Below are positions 7,103-13,965 of a stretch of 16,553 nucleotides of DNA, one piece after another. The translations under genes and the position numbers were made by a program. The stretch comes from DAOTXN01 sp034435435 (GTDB lineage Bacteria > Chloroflexota > Anaerolineae > S140-20): contig DAOTXN010000061.1 of assembly GCA_034435435.1 (NCBI GenBank), positions 1 through 16,553 on the forward strand, given 5' to 3'. The notes beneath the pieces were generated by a model. It was not told the origin of the DNA. It did not search any database and worked only from the letters and a program-made list of their open reading frames with translations. How positions within the stretch are numbered: position 1 is the stretch's first letter; every line of letters starts with the position of its first letter.

Positions 7103-8515
7103 ATGAGTCTGTTGAGCGACAAACCCCACGAAGCGTGCGGCATCGTGGGCATCTACGCCCCCGGCGCCGAAGTGGCGCGGCTGAGCTTCTTTGCCTTATA
7201 CGCCTTGCAACACCGGGGGCAGGAAAGCGCCGGCATCGTCACGTGTGACGGCCACGTGGCCCACATTCACAAGGGCGTGGGATTGGTAGCCCAGGTGTTC
7301 ACCGAAGAAAACTTGCACCCCCTGCGCGGCCACCTGTCCATCGGCCACACGCGCTACTCGACCACCGGCGCGCCGCGTCTGCGCAACGCCCAGCCCTACC
7401 TGATCGAGACGGTGCTGGGGCCGCTGGGCGTGGCTCACAACGGCAATCTGACCAACGCCCCCTCGCTGCGGCGCGACCTGCTCCACCGGGGCGTCGGGCT
7501 GTCCTCTTCGTCCGACAGCGAGGTGATTACGCAGATGCTGGCGGGCGCGTCGGGCTGGACGTGGGAAGACCGCATCGCCTCCTTTATGGAATGGGCGCAG
7601 GGGGCCTATTCGCTGACCGTCCTCACCCGCGAGGCCGTGTATGCCGTGCGCGACCCGTGGGGCTTTCGGCCGCTGTGCCTGGGGCGGCTCAACGAAAGCG
7701 GCTGGGTGGTCGCGTCCGAGTCGTGCGCGCTGGCGACGATTGGGGCCACCTTTTTGCGCGAGGTGCAGCCGGGCGAGATCGTGCGGCTGGACGAGGACGG
7801 CCCGACCTCCTGGCAAGGCCCCCGTTCGGCGACGCGCCCGGCGTTGTGCGTGTTCGAGTACATCTATTTTGCGCGCCCCGACTCGCTGTTCGAAGGGCAA
7901 ACCGTGTACCAGGTGCGCTGCCGGCTGGGCGCGCGGCTGGCCCAGGAATACCCGGTGGAGGCCGACCTGGTCATCGGCGTGCCCGATTCGGCCACGGCCC
8001 ATGCCACCGGCTATGCCCGCGCCTCCGGCGTCCCGTTCGGCGAGGGCCTGATCAAGAATCGCTACATCGGGCGCACCTTTATCCAGCCGGACGAGCGCCT
8101 GCGCCAGTTGGGCGTGGCGCTCAAATTCAACCCGCTGCCCGGTGTGCTGGAGGGCAAGCGCGTCATCGTGGTAGATGACTCGATTGTGCGCGGCACGACC
8201 AGTGGCCCGCTGGTGGCGCTGCTGCGCCAGGCGGGGGCGGCCGCGGTGCACGTGCGGGTGGCCTCGCCGCCCATTCGCCACCCCTGCTTTATGGGCGTGG
8301 ACATGGCCAGCCGCGCCGAACTGATCGCCGCGCAGATGAACGTGGACCAGATCGCCCGCCACCTGGGAGTGGACAGCCTGGGCTATCTGTCGCTGGAAGG
8401 ATTGATTGACGCGGTGGGGGTCGGGAATGGCGGCCACTGTCGCGCCTGCTTCACCGGCGATTATCCGCTGCCAACGCCTTATGAAATCGGCAAAACGATG
8501 TTCGAGCCAGGGTAG
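7103..8515 (+). CDS. purF: Amidophosphoribosyltransferase
   Basis: Committing step: PRPP plus glutamine gives phosphoribosylamine. The product has 470 residues. An N-terminal nucleophile glutaminase domain starts at C12 (HEACGIVGIY), preceded by 11 residues that would be cleaved as a propeptide, as in Bacillus subtilis PurF. The C-terminal phosphoribosyltransferase domain carries the PRPP loop VIVVDDSIVRGTTSG from residue 354. Cysteines at 249, 395, 446 and 449, the last two in GHCRACF, match in spacing the four Fe-S ligands of the Bacillus enzyme, so an oxygen-sensitive 4Fe-4S cluster is expected. The ATG is preceded by AGGAG (7092-7096), overlapping the end of purE, so the two are likely translationally coupled. 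Confidence 0.96.
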   Translation: MSLLSDKPHEACGIVGIYAPGAEVARLSFFALYALQHRGQESAGIVTCDGHVAHIHKGVGLVAQVFTEENLHPLRGHLSIGHTRYSTTGAPRLRNAQPYLIETVLGPLGVAHNGNLTNAPSLRRDLLHRGVGLSSSSDSEVITQMLAGASGWTWEDRIASFMEWAQGAYSLTVLTREAVYAVRDPWGFRPLCLGRLNESGWVVASESCALATIGATFLREVQPGEIVRLDEDGPTSWQGPRSATRPALCVFEYIYFARPDSLFEGQTVYQVRCRLGARLAQEYPVEADLVIGVPDSATAHATGYARASGVPFGEGLIKNRYIGRTFIQPDERLRQLGVALKFNPLPGVLEGKRVIVVDDSIVRGTTSGPLVALLRQAGAAAVHVRVASPPIRHPCFMGVDMASRAELIAAQMNVDQIARHLGVDSLGYLSLEGLIDAVGVGNGGHCRACFTGDYPLPTPYEIGKTMFEPG

Positions 8516-8538
8516 GCGCTCAGCTTGCCTTCAAATTG

Positions 8539-8604
8539 GACAAGATTCACAGGATTGACAGGATAAAACGACTTGAAATCCTGTTAAATCTCGTAAATCC
8601 TGTC
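8539..8604. repeat. Solo GGATT-family hairpin repeat upstream of purD
   Basis: Left arm 8539-8564 consists of 9-nt modules (ACAAGATTC, ACAGGATTG, ACAGGAT); right arm 8578-8604 is its imperfect inverse (ATCCTGTTA, AATCTCGTA, AATCCTGTC), around a 13-nt loop. It is the same family as the arrays at 12508-12770 and 13153-13212, here without an associated gene. It lies in the 140-nt purF-purD gap. Confidence 0.85.
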
Positions 8605-8655
8605 AAAAAATCGCCGGACCTGGCAGTTGCGAGATGGAGTAGAAAGGGAGAGGAT

Positions 8656-9927
8656 ATGCGCATCCTGGTGGTCGGTTCGGGGGGGCGAGAACACGCGCTG
8701 GTCTGGAAGCTGACCCGCTCGCCCCACGTGGATCAAATTTTCGTCGCGCCGGGCAACGGGGGCACGGCGACTATCGCCCAGAACGTGCCCATCCCGGCCA
8801 GCGACGTCCCGGCGCTGGTTGCGTTTGCCCGCCACGAACGGATCGGCCTGACGGTGGTCGGGCCGGAAGCCCCGCTGGTCGCCGGGTTGGTGGACGCGCT
8901 GGTCGAGGCCGGGCTGCGCGCCTTTGGCCCTACCGCCGCCGCCGCCCGGCTGGAAGGCTGCAAAGCGTTCGCCAAGCGCTTCATGGTCGAAGAAGGCATC
9001 CCCACGGCCGTGGCGGCCACTTTTCGGGACTACCGGGCGGCGCTGGCCTACTTGCGCGAACAGTCAGCGCCTATCGTGGTCAAGGCCAGCGGGCTGGCCG
9101 CCGGAAAAGGCGTGCTGGTCTGCCCGACGCTGGCCGAGGCCGAGGCCGCCCTGCAGCAGATCATGGTCGAGCGCGTTTTTGGCGCGGCAGGCGACCTGGC
9201 GCTGGTCGAGGATTGTCTGGTGGGAGAGGAGGCCTCGCTGCTGGCCTTTAGCGATGGGCGCACCGTCGCGCCGATGTTGCCTGCCCGCGACTACAAGCGG
9301 GCCGGCGACGGCGACCAGGGCTTGAATACCGGCGGCATGGGCGGGTACGCGCCCTCGCCCCACCTCCCGCCGGACCTGGTCGAGCAGGTGGTCGCCCGCG
9401 TGCTGCAACCGGCCATTGACGGTATGCGGCGGCGGGGCGCGCCTTACGTAGGCGTGCTGTACGCCGGACTGATGCTCACCGGGCTGGGGCCGCGCGTGCT
9501 GGAATTTAATGCCCGCCTGGGCGATCCCGAGACGCAAGCGCTGCTGCCGTTGCTAGAGAGTGACCTGGTGGAGATCATGCTGGCCTGCCTGGAGGGGCAG
9601 CTGGGCGAGGTCGCGGTGCGCTGGAAGGCGGGCAACACGGTTTGCCTGGTGATGGCTGCGGAGGGTTATCCCGGACCCTACGAAACAGGTCAGGCGATCA
9701 CGGGGATCGATCAAGCCAGCGCCTTGCCCGACGTGGCTGTTTTTCAGGCCGGCACAAAACGGGAAAACGGCCGGCTGGTCACGGCGGGTGGGCGTGTGCT
9801 GGCGCTGACGGCCGGCGGGCCGACCCTGGCCGCCGCCCGTCAGCGGGCCTATGCCGCCGTCGAGCGCATTCATTTCGAGGGGGCGCATTATCGGCGGGAC
9901 ATTGGGGCAAGGACGAAAGACGAATGA
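8656..9927 (+). CDS. purD: Phosphoribosylamine-glycine ligase (GAR synthetase)
   Basis: ATP-grasp enzyme joining phosphoribosylamine and glycine (second pathway step). From ATG 8656, after a GGGAGAGG ribosome site, it has 423 residues, normal for PurD. It begins MRILVVGSGGREHALVWKL; PGNGGTA at 32-38; ATP-grasp segments VVKASGLAAGKGV and DYKRAGDGDQGLNTGGMGGY (GDGD from about 217); metal/ATP ligands in LEFNARLGDPE. An in-frame extension back to 8536 is only translated repeat (reading as KIHRIDRIKR and similar) and should not be annotated. It overlaps purM by ATGA at 9924-9927, indicating translational coupling. Confidence 0.96.
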   Translation: MRILVVGSGGREHALVWKLTRSPHVDQIFVAPGNGGTATIAQNVPIPASDVPALVAFARHERIGLTVVGPEAPLVAGLVDALVEAGLRAFGPTAAAARLEGCKAFAKRFMVEEGIPTAVAATFRDYRAALAYLREQSAPIVVKASGLAAGKGVLVCPTLAEAEAALQQIMVERVFGAAGDLALVEDCLVGEEASLLAFSDGRTVAPMLPARDYKRAGDGDQGLNTGGMGGYAPSPHLPPDLVEQVVARVLQPAIDGMRRRGAPYVGVLYAGLMLTGLGPRVLEFNARLGDPETQALLPLLESDLVEIMLACLEGQLGEVAVRWKAGNTVCLVMAAEGYPGPYETGQAITGIDQASALPDVAVFQAGTKRENGRLVTAGGRVLALTAGGPTLAAARQRAYAAVERIHFEGAHYRRDIGARTKDE

Positions 9928-10961
9928 CAGAGGACGAACGATCCAAGAGCGCCTATGCTGTGGCGGGCGTGGATATTGAGGCCGGGGAACGGGCGGTTGA
10001 GTTGATGAAAGAGGCTGTGCGCAGCACCTACACCCCGGCTGTGCTGGCGGGTATCGGCGCGTTTGGCGGGTTGTTTGTGCTGGACGAGCTGCGCCAGGCC
10101 CGCGACCCCGTGCTGGTGGCCTCGACCGACGGCGTGGGCACCAAGACGCTGATCGCCGCCGCCATGGGCGTGTATGACACGGTGGGCTGTGACATCGTGA
10201 ACCACTGCGCCAACGACGTGCTGGTGCAGGGGGCGCGGCCGCTCTTTTTTCTGGATTACGTCGCGGCGAGTAGGTTGGATCCCGAGCAGGTCGCGGCCAT
10301 CGTCGGCGGATGCGCCGGGGCCTGCCGGGCGCTGGGCTGCGCGCTGCTGGGCGGCGAGACGGCCGAGATGCCCGGCGTGTACCGGCCGGGGGCGTTCGAC
10401 CTGGCAGGGACCATGGTGGGCTGGGTCGAGCGCGACGCCATCGTGGACGGGCGCAACGTCCGCCCCGGCGACGTGTGCCTGGGGCTGCCCTCGTCGGGCC
10501 TGCACACCAACGGCTACTCGCTGGCCCGGCGCGTTTTGGCCGACGTGGGCTGGGAGACGGCGCTGCCCGAGCTGGGCCAATCTGTGGGCGAAGCGTTGCT
10601 GACGCCGCACCGGGCCTACCTGCGCGAGGTGGAAGCATTGTGGGCGGCGGGCGTGTCCATCAAGGCCATGGCTCACATCACCGGCGGCGGGTTCCCCGGC
10701 AACGTGCCGCGCGTGCTGCCGGCGGGCGTCGGCGTGCGGCTCGACCGGACGGCGTGGGAGGCGCCGCCCATCTTTCGACTGATTCAGGAACGGGGCCGGG
10801 TGGACGAGTTGGAAATGTACCGGGTGTTCAATATGGGGATCGGGCTGGCGCTGCTGGCGGCCCCGGACGACGCGAACCGGGCGCTGGAAGCGTTGGCGGG
10901 AGATGTAGTGATTATCGGAGAGGCGGTGGCCTGGGACGGAAGCGGGCCGCGCATAGCTTGA
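9924..10961 (+). CDS. purM: AIR synthetase (FGAM cyclo-ligase)
   Basis: Closes the imidazole ring, FGAM plus ATP to AIR (fifth step). The ATG at 9924 overlaps the purD stop as ATGA and gives 345 residues, the usual PurM size. It belongs to the same superfamily as PurL: STDGVGTKT for ATP/Mg binding, NHCANDVLVQGARPLFFLDY from residue 93, GGETAEMPG at 143-151, SSGLHTNGYSL, and AHITGGGFPGNVPRVLP. The frame is open upstream into purD, but the homologous part begins at about SAYAVAGVDIEAGERAVELM, so the overlapping start fits. The reverse-strand toxin-antitoxin insert separates it from purN. Confidence 0.96.
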   Translation: MTEDERSKSAYAVAGVDIEAGERAVELMKEAVRSTYTPAVLAGIGAFGGLFVLDELRQARDPVLVASTDGVGTKTLIAAAMGVYDTVGCDIVNHCANDVLVQGARPLFFLDYVAASRLDPEQVAAIVGGCAGACRALGCALLGGETAEMPGVYRPGAFDLAGTMVGWVERDAIVDGRNVRPGDVCLGLPSSGLHTNGYSLARRVLADVGWETALPELGQSVGEALLTPHRAYLREVEALWAAGVSIKAMAHITGGGFPGNVPRVLPAGVGVRLDRTAWEAPPIFRLIQERGRVDELEMYRVFNMGIGLALLAAPDDANRALEALAGDVVIIGEAVAWDGSGPRIA

Positions 10962-10982
10962 AACTGGGCGGTCACGGTTCGC

Positions 10983-10997
10983 CAGTCGTCCCGACTG
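10983..10997. other. Hairpin just after purM
   Basis: CAGTCG (10983-10988) and CGACTG (10992-10997) form a perfect 6-bp stem around TCC, 22 nt after the purM stop. There is no T-run, so terminator function is uncertain. The rest of the 100-nt gap up to the reverse-strand gene holds only the hairpin at 11046. Confidence 0.35.
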
Positions 10998-11045
10998 CTG
11001 CCGGGCAATAGCCGTTTGTCTAAAATCGTTGTCCAAACTGTCACC

Positions 11046-11068
11046 AGAGTAGTACTGGCGCCTACTCT
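11046..11068. terminator. Possible hairpin at the toxin gene 3' end
   Basis: AGAGTAG (11046-11052) and CTACTCT (11062-11068) are perfect inverses around a 9-nt loop. The right arm contains the stop codon of the reverse-strand toxin gene. It would form on either strand and lies between converging transcription from purM and the toxin, but it lacks a T-tract. Confidence 0.35.
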
Positions 11069-11472
11069 TTCAGCAGATATTCTATTTCCTGAATCAGCGC
11101 AGGCAAGTTGGGGCGTGTGAACGAGAGTTCGGGCGCAGGGACGCGGTGGCGCTTGATGTTGGGGAGGATATGCTTGTGATGTGGATGAGTAGCAGCCAAA
11201 GTTGGGTCCCCGGGATGTTCGGTGGGGTCGTACCACCAGACTCGCTCGCCGGCGCGGTTCAACTCGTAGCTGTAACTCTGGATAGTATGGTTAGACAAGT
11301 CGAGCAGTTCCCACACGTCGAGCACATAGCTGGCATCGAAGGTCAATTGACCTTCCACTTCGGCTGCAAACGGGCCGATGGTATACACGATGAGAGTAGA
11401 GGATCGAATAGAGGGAAATTGGTCGGGCAGGCCGGCCACCAGGAGGCAGTACTCGTCAAAAGCAGGCAGCAT
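11062..11472 (-). CDS. TumE-like (DUF6516-type) toxin of a toxin-antitoxin pair
   Basis: The 136-residue product begins MLPAFDEYCLLVAGLPDQF and contains VYTIGPFAAEVEGQL, LDVWELLDL, YSYELNR, WWYDPTEHP, HPHHKH and a C-terminal RHRVPAPELSFTRPNLP. These match my recollection of the TumE toxin family (DUF6516), whose mechanism I cannot state from sequence. A start at GTG 11481 would add MRD and overlap the upstream stop; the ATG at 11472, one nucleotide after the antitoxin TGA, is preferred because the family pattern begins there. The layout is compact: antitoxin first, toxin next, opposite in strand and lower in GC than the purine genes. It is likely a mobile accessory module settled between purM and purN. 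Confidence 0.7.
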   Translation of the reverse strand: MLPAFDEYCLLVAGLPDQFPSIRSSTLIVYTIGPFAAEVEGQLTFDASYVLDVWELLDLSNHTIQSYSYELNRAGERVWWYDPTEHPGDPTLAATHPHHKHILPNIKRHRVPAPELSFTRPNLPALIQEIEYLLKE

Positions 11473-11473
11473 G

Positions 11474-11791
11474 TCACGCACCGGCCGGAACGGTCAGGTG
11501 TGGGCGTAAGGGAATGGGCGCGCCGGCGCTGGCCTGGCGTAGGGTCAGCAGGCGCTCGCGCAACGCAGCCGTATACGCGCGCTGGCGTTCCTGCCGCAGC
11601 TCATAGTAGCCGACCCAACGGATCAAATCACGGCTTTGTTCTAACTCGCCCAACCGATATAATGTGTACAGGTCCTCAGAGAGCACCCCATATCGTTGTT
11701 CCAGTTCCTGCAAGCGCCCGTCCAACCCATGGATGTCTTGAAGTATCTCCTCCAATGTCATCGCCATATCCTTTTCACGCAACGTGGCCAT
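11474..11791 (-). CDS. Probable antitoxin partner of the TumE-like toxin
   Basis: The 105-residue protein is helical and charged, with TLEEILQDIHGLDGRLQELEQRYGVLSEDLYTLYRLGELE, a leucine-rich amphipathic N-terminal half likely to form a coiled coil; I recall similar small ORFs beside TumE-type toxins. No DNA-binding motif is obvious. The ATG at 11791 has a GGGAG ribosome site upstream; an alternative ATG at 11761 follows AAGG and would remove ten residues. It overlaps or abuts the toxin start (TGA-C-ATG), typical of a coupled two-gene operon. The antitoxin role is inferred from context and size, not shown. Confidence 0.6.
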   Translation of the reverse strand: MATLREKDMAMTLEEILQDIHGLDGRLQELEQRYGVLSEDLYTLYRLGELEQSRDLIRWVGYYELRQERQRAYTAALRERLLTLRQASAGAPIPLRPHLTVPAGA

Positions 11792-11838
11792 CTCATCGCT
11801 CCCTCGGGAAGTGTCTATGGAAAATCAAATCTGAATGC

Positions 11839-11867
11839 ATTATACTGACACCTGGCGTATCCGTCAA
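11839..11867 (-). promoter_or_regulatory. Sigma-70-type promoter for the toxin-antitoxin operon
   Basis: On the minus strand TTGACG (11867-11862) is separated by exactly 17 nt from a consensus TATAAT (11844-11839). Transcription would start near 11832, about 40 nt before the antitoxin ATG. It lies in an AT-rich divergent gap (11792-11907). No comparable + strand promoter for purN was found there. Confidence 0.7.
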
Positions 11868-11907
11868 ACGAGAATGCTGCTTCAGCTATTAAAACTATAG
11901 AGGCGAC

Positions 11908-12537
11908 ATGATGACGCGCATTGCGATTCTAGTTTCCGGCTTTGGCTCGAACTTGCAGGCCATCCTGGACGCCGTCGAGGCGGACAAGCTTCCCGGCGTC
12001 GAGGCGGCGTTGGTCGTCTCGAACCGGCGCGAGGCCTATGGCGTGCAGCGGGCCATCCAGCGCGGCGTGCCGGTGGTTTATTTTCCGCTCGCGCCCTACA
12101 CCCGCGCCGGACGCCCGCGCCAGGATTATGACGCCGACCTGGCTGCGCTCGTGGGCGCCTTTGGCGTGACGTGGGTGGTGCTGGCCGGCTGGATGCACGT
12201 GCTCAGCGACGCCTTTTTGCGCCACTTTCGGGTGGTCAACTTGCACCCGGCTCTGCCCGGCGCCTTCCCCGGCACGCACGCCATCCAGCGGGCCTACGAA
12301 GCCTATCAGCGCGGCGAGATCGCGCACACTGGCGTGATGGTGCACCTGGTGCCTGACGCAGGGGTGGACGCCGGCCCGGTCGTGCTCCAGGAAGCAGTGC
12401 CCATTCACCCGCAAGACAGCCTGGACGACCTGGAGGCGCGCATCCACGCGGTGGAGCACGAGCTGCTGATGCAGGCGTTATTCGACTTGCTCTGCAAAAA
12501 CGAGGATGGGACAGGATTGACAAGATTTACAGGATAA
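11908..12537 (+). CDS. purN: GAR transformylase (10-formyl-THF dependent)
   Basis: Formylates GAR to FGAR (third step). The product is about 209 residues. Conserved sites: RIAILVSGFGSNLQAIL at the start, VLAGWMHVL, the catalytic N111 and H113 in NLHPALPG, and D150 in VPDAGVDAG, matching the Asn-His-Asp set of E. coli PurN in order and spacing. Tandem ATGs at 11908 and 11911 follow AGAGG (11899-11903); the second has better spacing. The last nine or so codons (reading GTGLTRFTG) are encoded by the GGATT repeat array, so the native C terminus appears replaced; the catalytic core is intact. The toxin-antitoxin insert separates it from purM. Confidence 0.95.
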   Translation: MMTRIAILVSGFGSNLQAILDAVEADKLPGVEAALVVSNRREAYGVQRAIQRGVPVVYFPLAPYTRAGRPRQDYDADLAALVGAFGVTWVVLAGWMHVLSDAFLRHFRVVNLHPALPGAFPGTHAIQRAYEAYQRGEIAHTGVMVHLVPDAGVDAGPVVLQEAVPIHPQDSLDDLEARIHAVEHELLMQALFDLLCKNEDGTGLTRFTG

Positions 12538-12770
12538 GAAACCAAAATCCTGTCAATCCTGCCAAAGGTTCTGTCGGACAGGATTTACAGTACGAAGGGC
12601 CAAAATCCTGTCGGACAGGATTAACAGGATGGGGAACAAAAATCCTGTCAATTATGTAAATCCTGTCGGACAAGATTAACAAGATTTACAGGATGGGGAA
12701 CAAAAATCCTGTCAAATATGTAAATCCTGTCGGACAGGATTAACAGGATGGGGAACAAAAATCCTGTCGG
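12508..12770. repeat. Palindromic GGATT-module repeat array
   Basis: The array contains about five consecutive hairpin units. Three starting at 12612, 12667 and 12731 share the plan: CGGACAGGATTAACAGGAT, then the loop GGGGAACAAAA, then an ATCCTGTC-type return arm. Arms are built of 9-nt modules (ACAGGATTA, ACAAGATTT); the unit at 12667 has exactly one extra 9-nt module (9 nt longer than that at 12612). The array begins inside the purN 3' end and stops 12 nt before the GxxExxY gene. Inverted arms, irregular spacing and no unique spacers argue against CRISPR. Confidence 0.9.
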
Positions 12771-12782
12771 AAAGATAACACC

Positions 12783-13172
12783 ATGCAAGACCAAGAGCTA
12801 ACGCAAAAGATTATCGGCTGCGCCTTCAAGGTCCATAATACACTGGGCGCGGGTTTTTTGGAAAAGGTTTATGAGAATGCCCTGACCATCGAGTTGGGTA
12901 AGCACGGCCTGCGGGTCGTGCAGCAAGCGCCCATCCAGGTCTGCTACGAAGGTCACATCGTAGGCGATTTTTGCGCCGATCTGTGGGTGGCAGATCGGGT
13001 TATCGTGGAAATCAAAGCCGTGCAAAATTTGCACATACGCCACGAGGTCCAGTTGGTGAACTATCTCGCAGCCACCGGGGTAGACATCGGGTTGCTGCTC
13101 AATTTCGGCGACTCGGTACAAGTCAAACGCAAGTTCAGAACCTACAAAAAACGACAGGATGAACAGGGTTGA
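12783..13172 (+). CDS. GxxExxY family protein (PDDEXK nuclease-like)
   Basis: The 129-residue protein belongs to the GxxExxY family (TIGR04256/PDDEXK_3 type). Motif G24-x-x-E27-x-x-Y30 lies in GAGFLEKVYENAL; the nuclease-like core shows D66 in GDFCADLW and E76-x-K78 in VIVEIKAV, arranged as in PD-(D/E)xK enzymes. No biochemical function is established for the family as far as I know. The start ATG lies 12 nt after the repeat array; the last codons (RQDEQG) are already repeat sequence. GGATT-type repeats on both sides suggest gene and repeats moved or evolved as a unit. Lower GC than the purine genes. A structural role or loss of activity cannot be excluded. Confidence 0.88.
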   Translation: MQDQELTQKIIGCAFKVHNTLGAGFLEKVYENALTIELGKHGLRVVQQAPIQVCYEGHIVGDFCADLWVADRVIVEIKAVQNLHIRHEVQLVNYLAATGVDIGLLLNFGDSVQVKRKFRTYKKRQDEQG

Positions 13173-13212
13173 CAAGATACAATATCCTGTAAATCCTGCC
13201 GAAGGTCCTGTC
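13153..13212. repeat. GGATT-family hairpin repeat after the GxxExxY gene
   Basis: Left arm 13153-13179 (GACAGGATG, AACAGGGTT, GACAAGATA modules) and right arm 13183-13212 (TATCCTGTA, AATCCTGCC, GAAGGTCCTGTC) are imperfect inverses with a very short loop. It contains the GxxExxY stop codon and ends 5 nt before the ribosome site of the next gene. Confidence 0.85.
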
Positions 13213-13229
13213 AAAAAAGGAGAATAGCA

Positions 13230-13916
13230 ATGGCTGGAAACATTGTGCGCGAAGTGGACGACTGGGTGAAAGTCCGGCGCGTGCTGGTGAGCGTGTCGGA
13301 CAAAACCGGGCTAGATTTGCTCATCCCTAGCCTGGTCGAAATCAACCCCGAGATCCACTTTTATTCCACCGGCGGGACGTTCAAGCACGTCGCCGGTATT
13401 CTGGGGCCGGAAAAGGCGGCGGTCCATCTGACTCAGGTTTCAGAATATACCGGCCAGCCGGAGACGCAGGGCGGGCTGGTCAAGACGCTGGATTTCAAGA
13501 TTTACTTGGGCCTGCTCACCGAGACCTACAACGCCGCCCACCAGGCCGACCTGGCCCGCACCGGCGCGCTGGCGCTGGACATGGTGGTGTGCAACCTCTA
13601 TCCCTTTGAGACCACCGTCGCCCGCGCCGGCGTGACGCTGGAACAGGCGCGGGCCAACATCGACATCGGCGGGCCGTGTATGATTCGCGCGGCGGCCAAG
13701 AACTATTTACGGGTGGCGGCGATGGTTGATCCGGCGGATTATGCGCCGCTGATCGCGTTTCTACAGGTCCACGCCGGCCGGTTGAACCTGGTCAAGCGTT
13801 TCGAGCTGGCCTGTAAAGCCTTTGCCCACACCGCCCGTTACGACGCGGCCATCAGCGGGTTTTTGAACCGACAGGCGTCGTCCGACGTGCAGAGCGCGTA
13901 TCCCACGCCCTTGTAG
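13230..13916 (+). CDS. purH: IMP cyclohydrolase (stand-alone N-terminal half of PurH)
   Basis: Closes FAICAR to IMP, the last step. The 228 residues form one MGS-like/IMPCH domain: VSVSDKTG, STGGT, VSEYTGQPET, NLYPFETTVA, NIDIGGPCMIRAAAKN. K85, Y124, D145 and K157 match vertebrate K66, Y104, D125 and K137 in order and nearly exact spacing, so catalysis should be intact. The usual DGRVKTLHP reads GGLVKTLDF here, a divergent subtype. ATG 13230 follows AAGGAG (13217-13222). Its stop TAG is part of the GTAG palindrome at 13910. The AICAR transformylase half, usually fused, is the next gene. Stand-alone IMPCH and AICARFT are known in some bacteria and archaea. Confidence 0.92.
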   Translation: MAGNIVREVDDWVKVRRVLVSVSDKTGLDLLIPSLVEINPEIHFYSTGGTFKHVAGILGPEKAAVHLTQVSEYTGQPETQGGLVKTLDFKIYLGLLTETYNAAHQADLARTGALALDMVVCNLYPFETTVARAGVTLEQARANIDIGGPCMIRAAAKNYLRVAAMVDPADYAPLIAFLQVHAGRLNLVKRFELACKAFAHTARYDAAISGFLNRQASSDVQSAYPTPL

Positions 13917-13949
13917 GACAAGTTGCCAACTTGTCCTACAAGGTTTTTT
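13910..13949 (+). terminator. GTAG palindrome with T6 tail between the two purH genes
   Basis: CTTGTAGGACAAGTT (13910-13924) and its perfect 15-bp inverse (13928-13942) flank a GCC loop; T6 follows at 13944-13949. It has the form of a Rho-independent terminator. The inner 27 bp match the palindrome inside purL at 416-442 except for one compensated base pair, so it is a dispersed repeat copy. It supplies the stop codon of the cyclohydrolase gene. Confidence 0.75.
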
Positions 13950-13965
13950 CTGAGGAGGAAGCAGA

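Noticed and set aside
7196..8437. Long minus-strand open frame antisense to purF
   Set aside because: It is a GC-rich shadow: composition is biased to Arg/Ala/His/Gln, with no family motif, fully overlapping a well-supported purF.
8536..8655. N-terminal extension of PurD
   Set aside because: The codons are translated GGATT repeat; the conserved start MRILVVGSGGREHAL at 8656 has a good ribosome site.
11146..11892. Plus-strand open frame of 248 codons over the toxin-antitoxin region
   Set aside because: The minus-strand genes have family-like motifs, coupling and a promoter; this frame has none and low-complexity composition.
11896..11901. Plus-strand -10 box (TATAGA) for purN
   Set aside because: No -35 match at proper spacing, and transcription would begin at the start codon, leaving no ribosome site.
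12508..12770. CRISPR array
   Set aside because: Units are inverted hairpins of varying length built of short modules, without constant-length unique spacers, and no cas genes are present.
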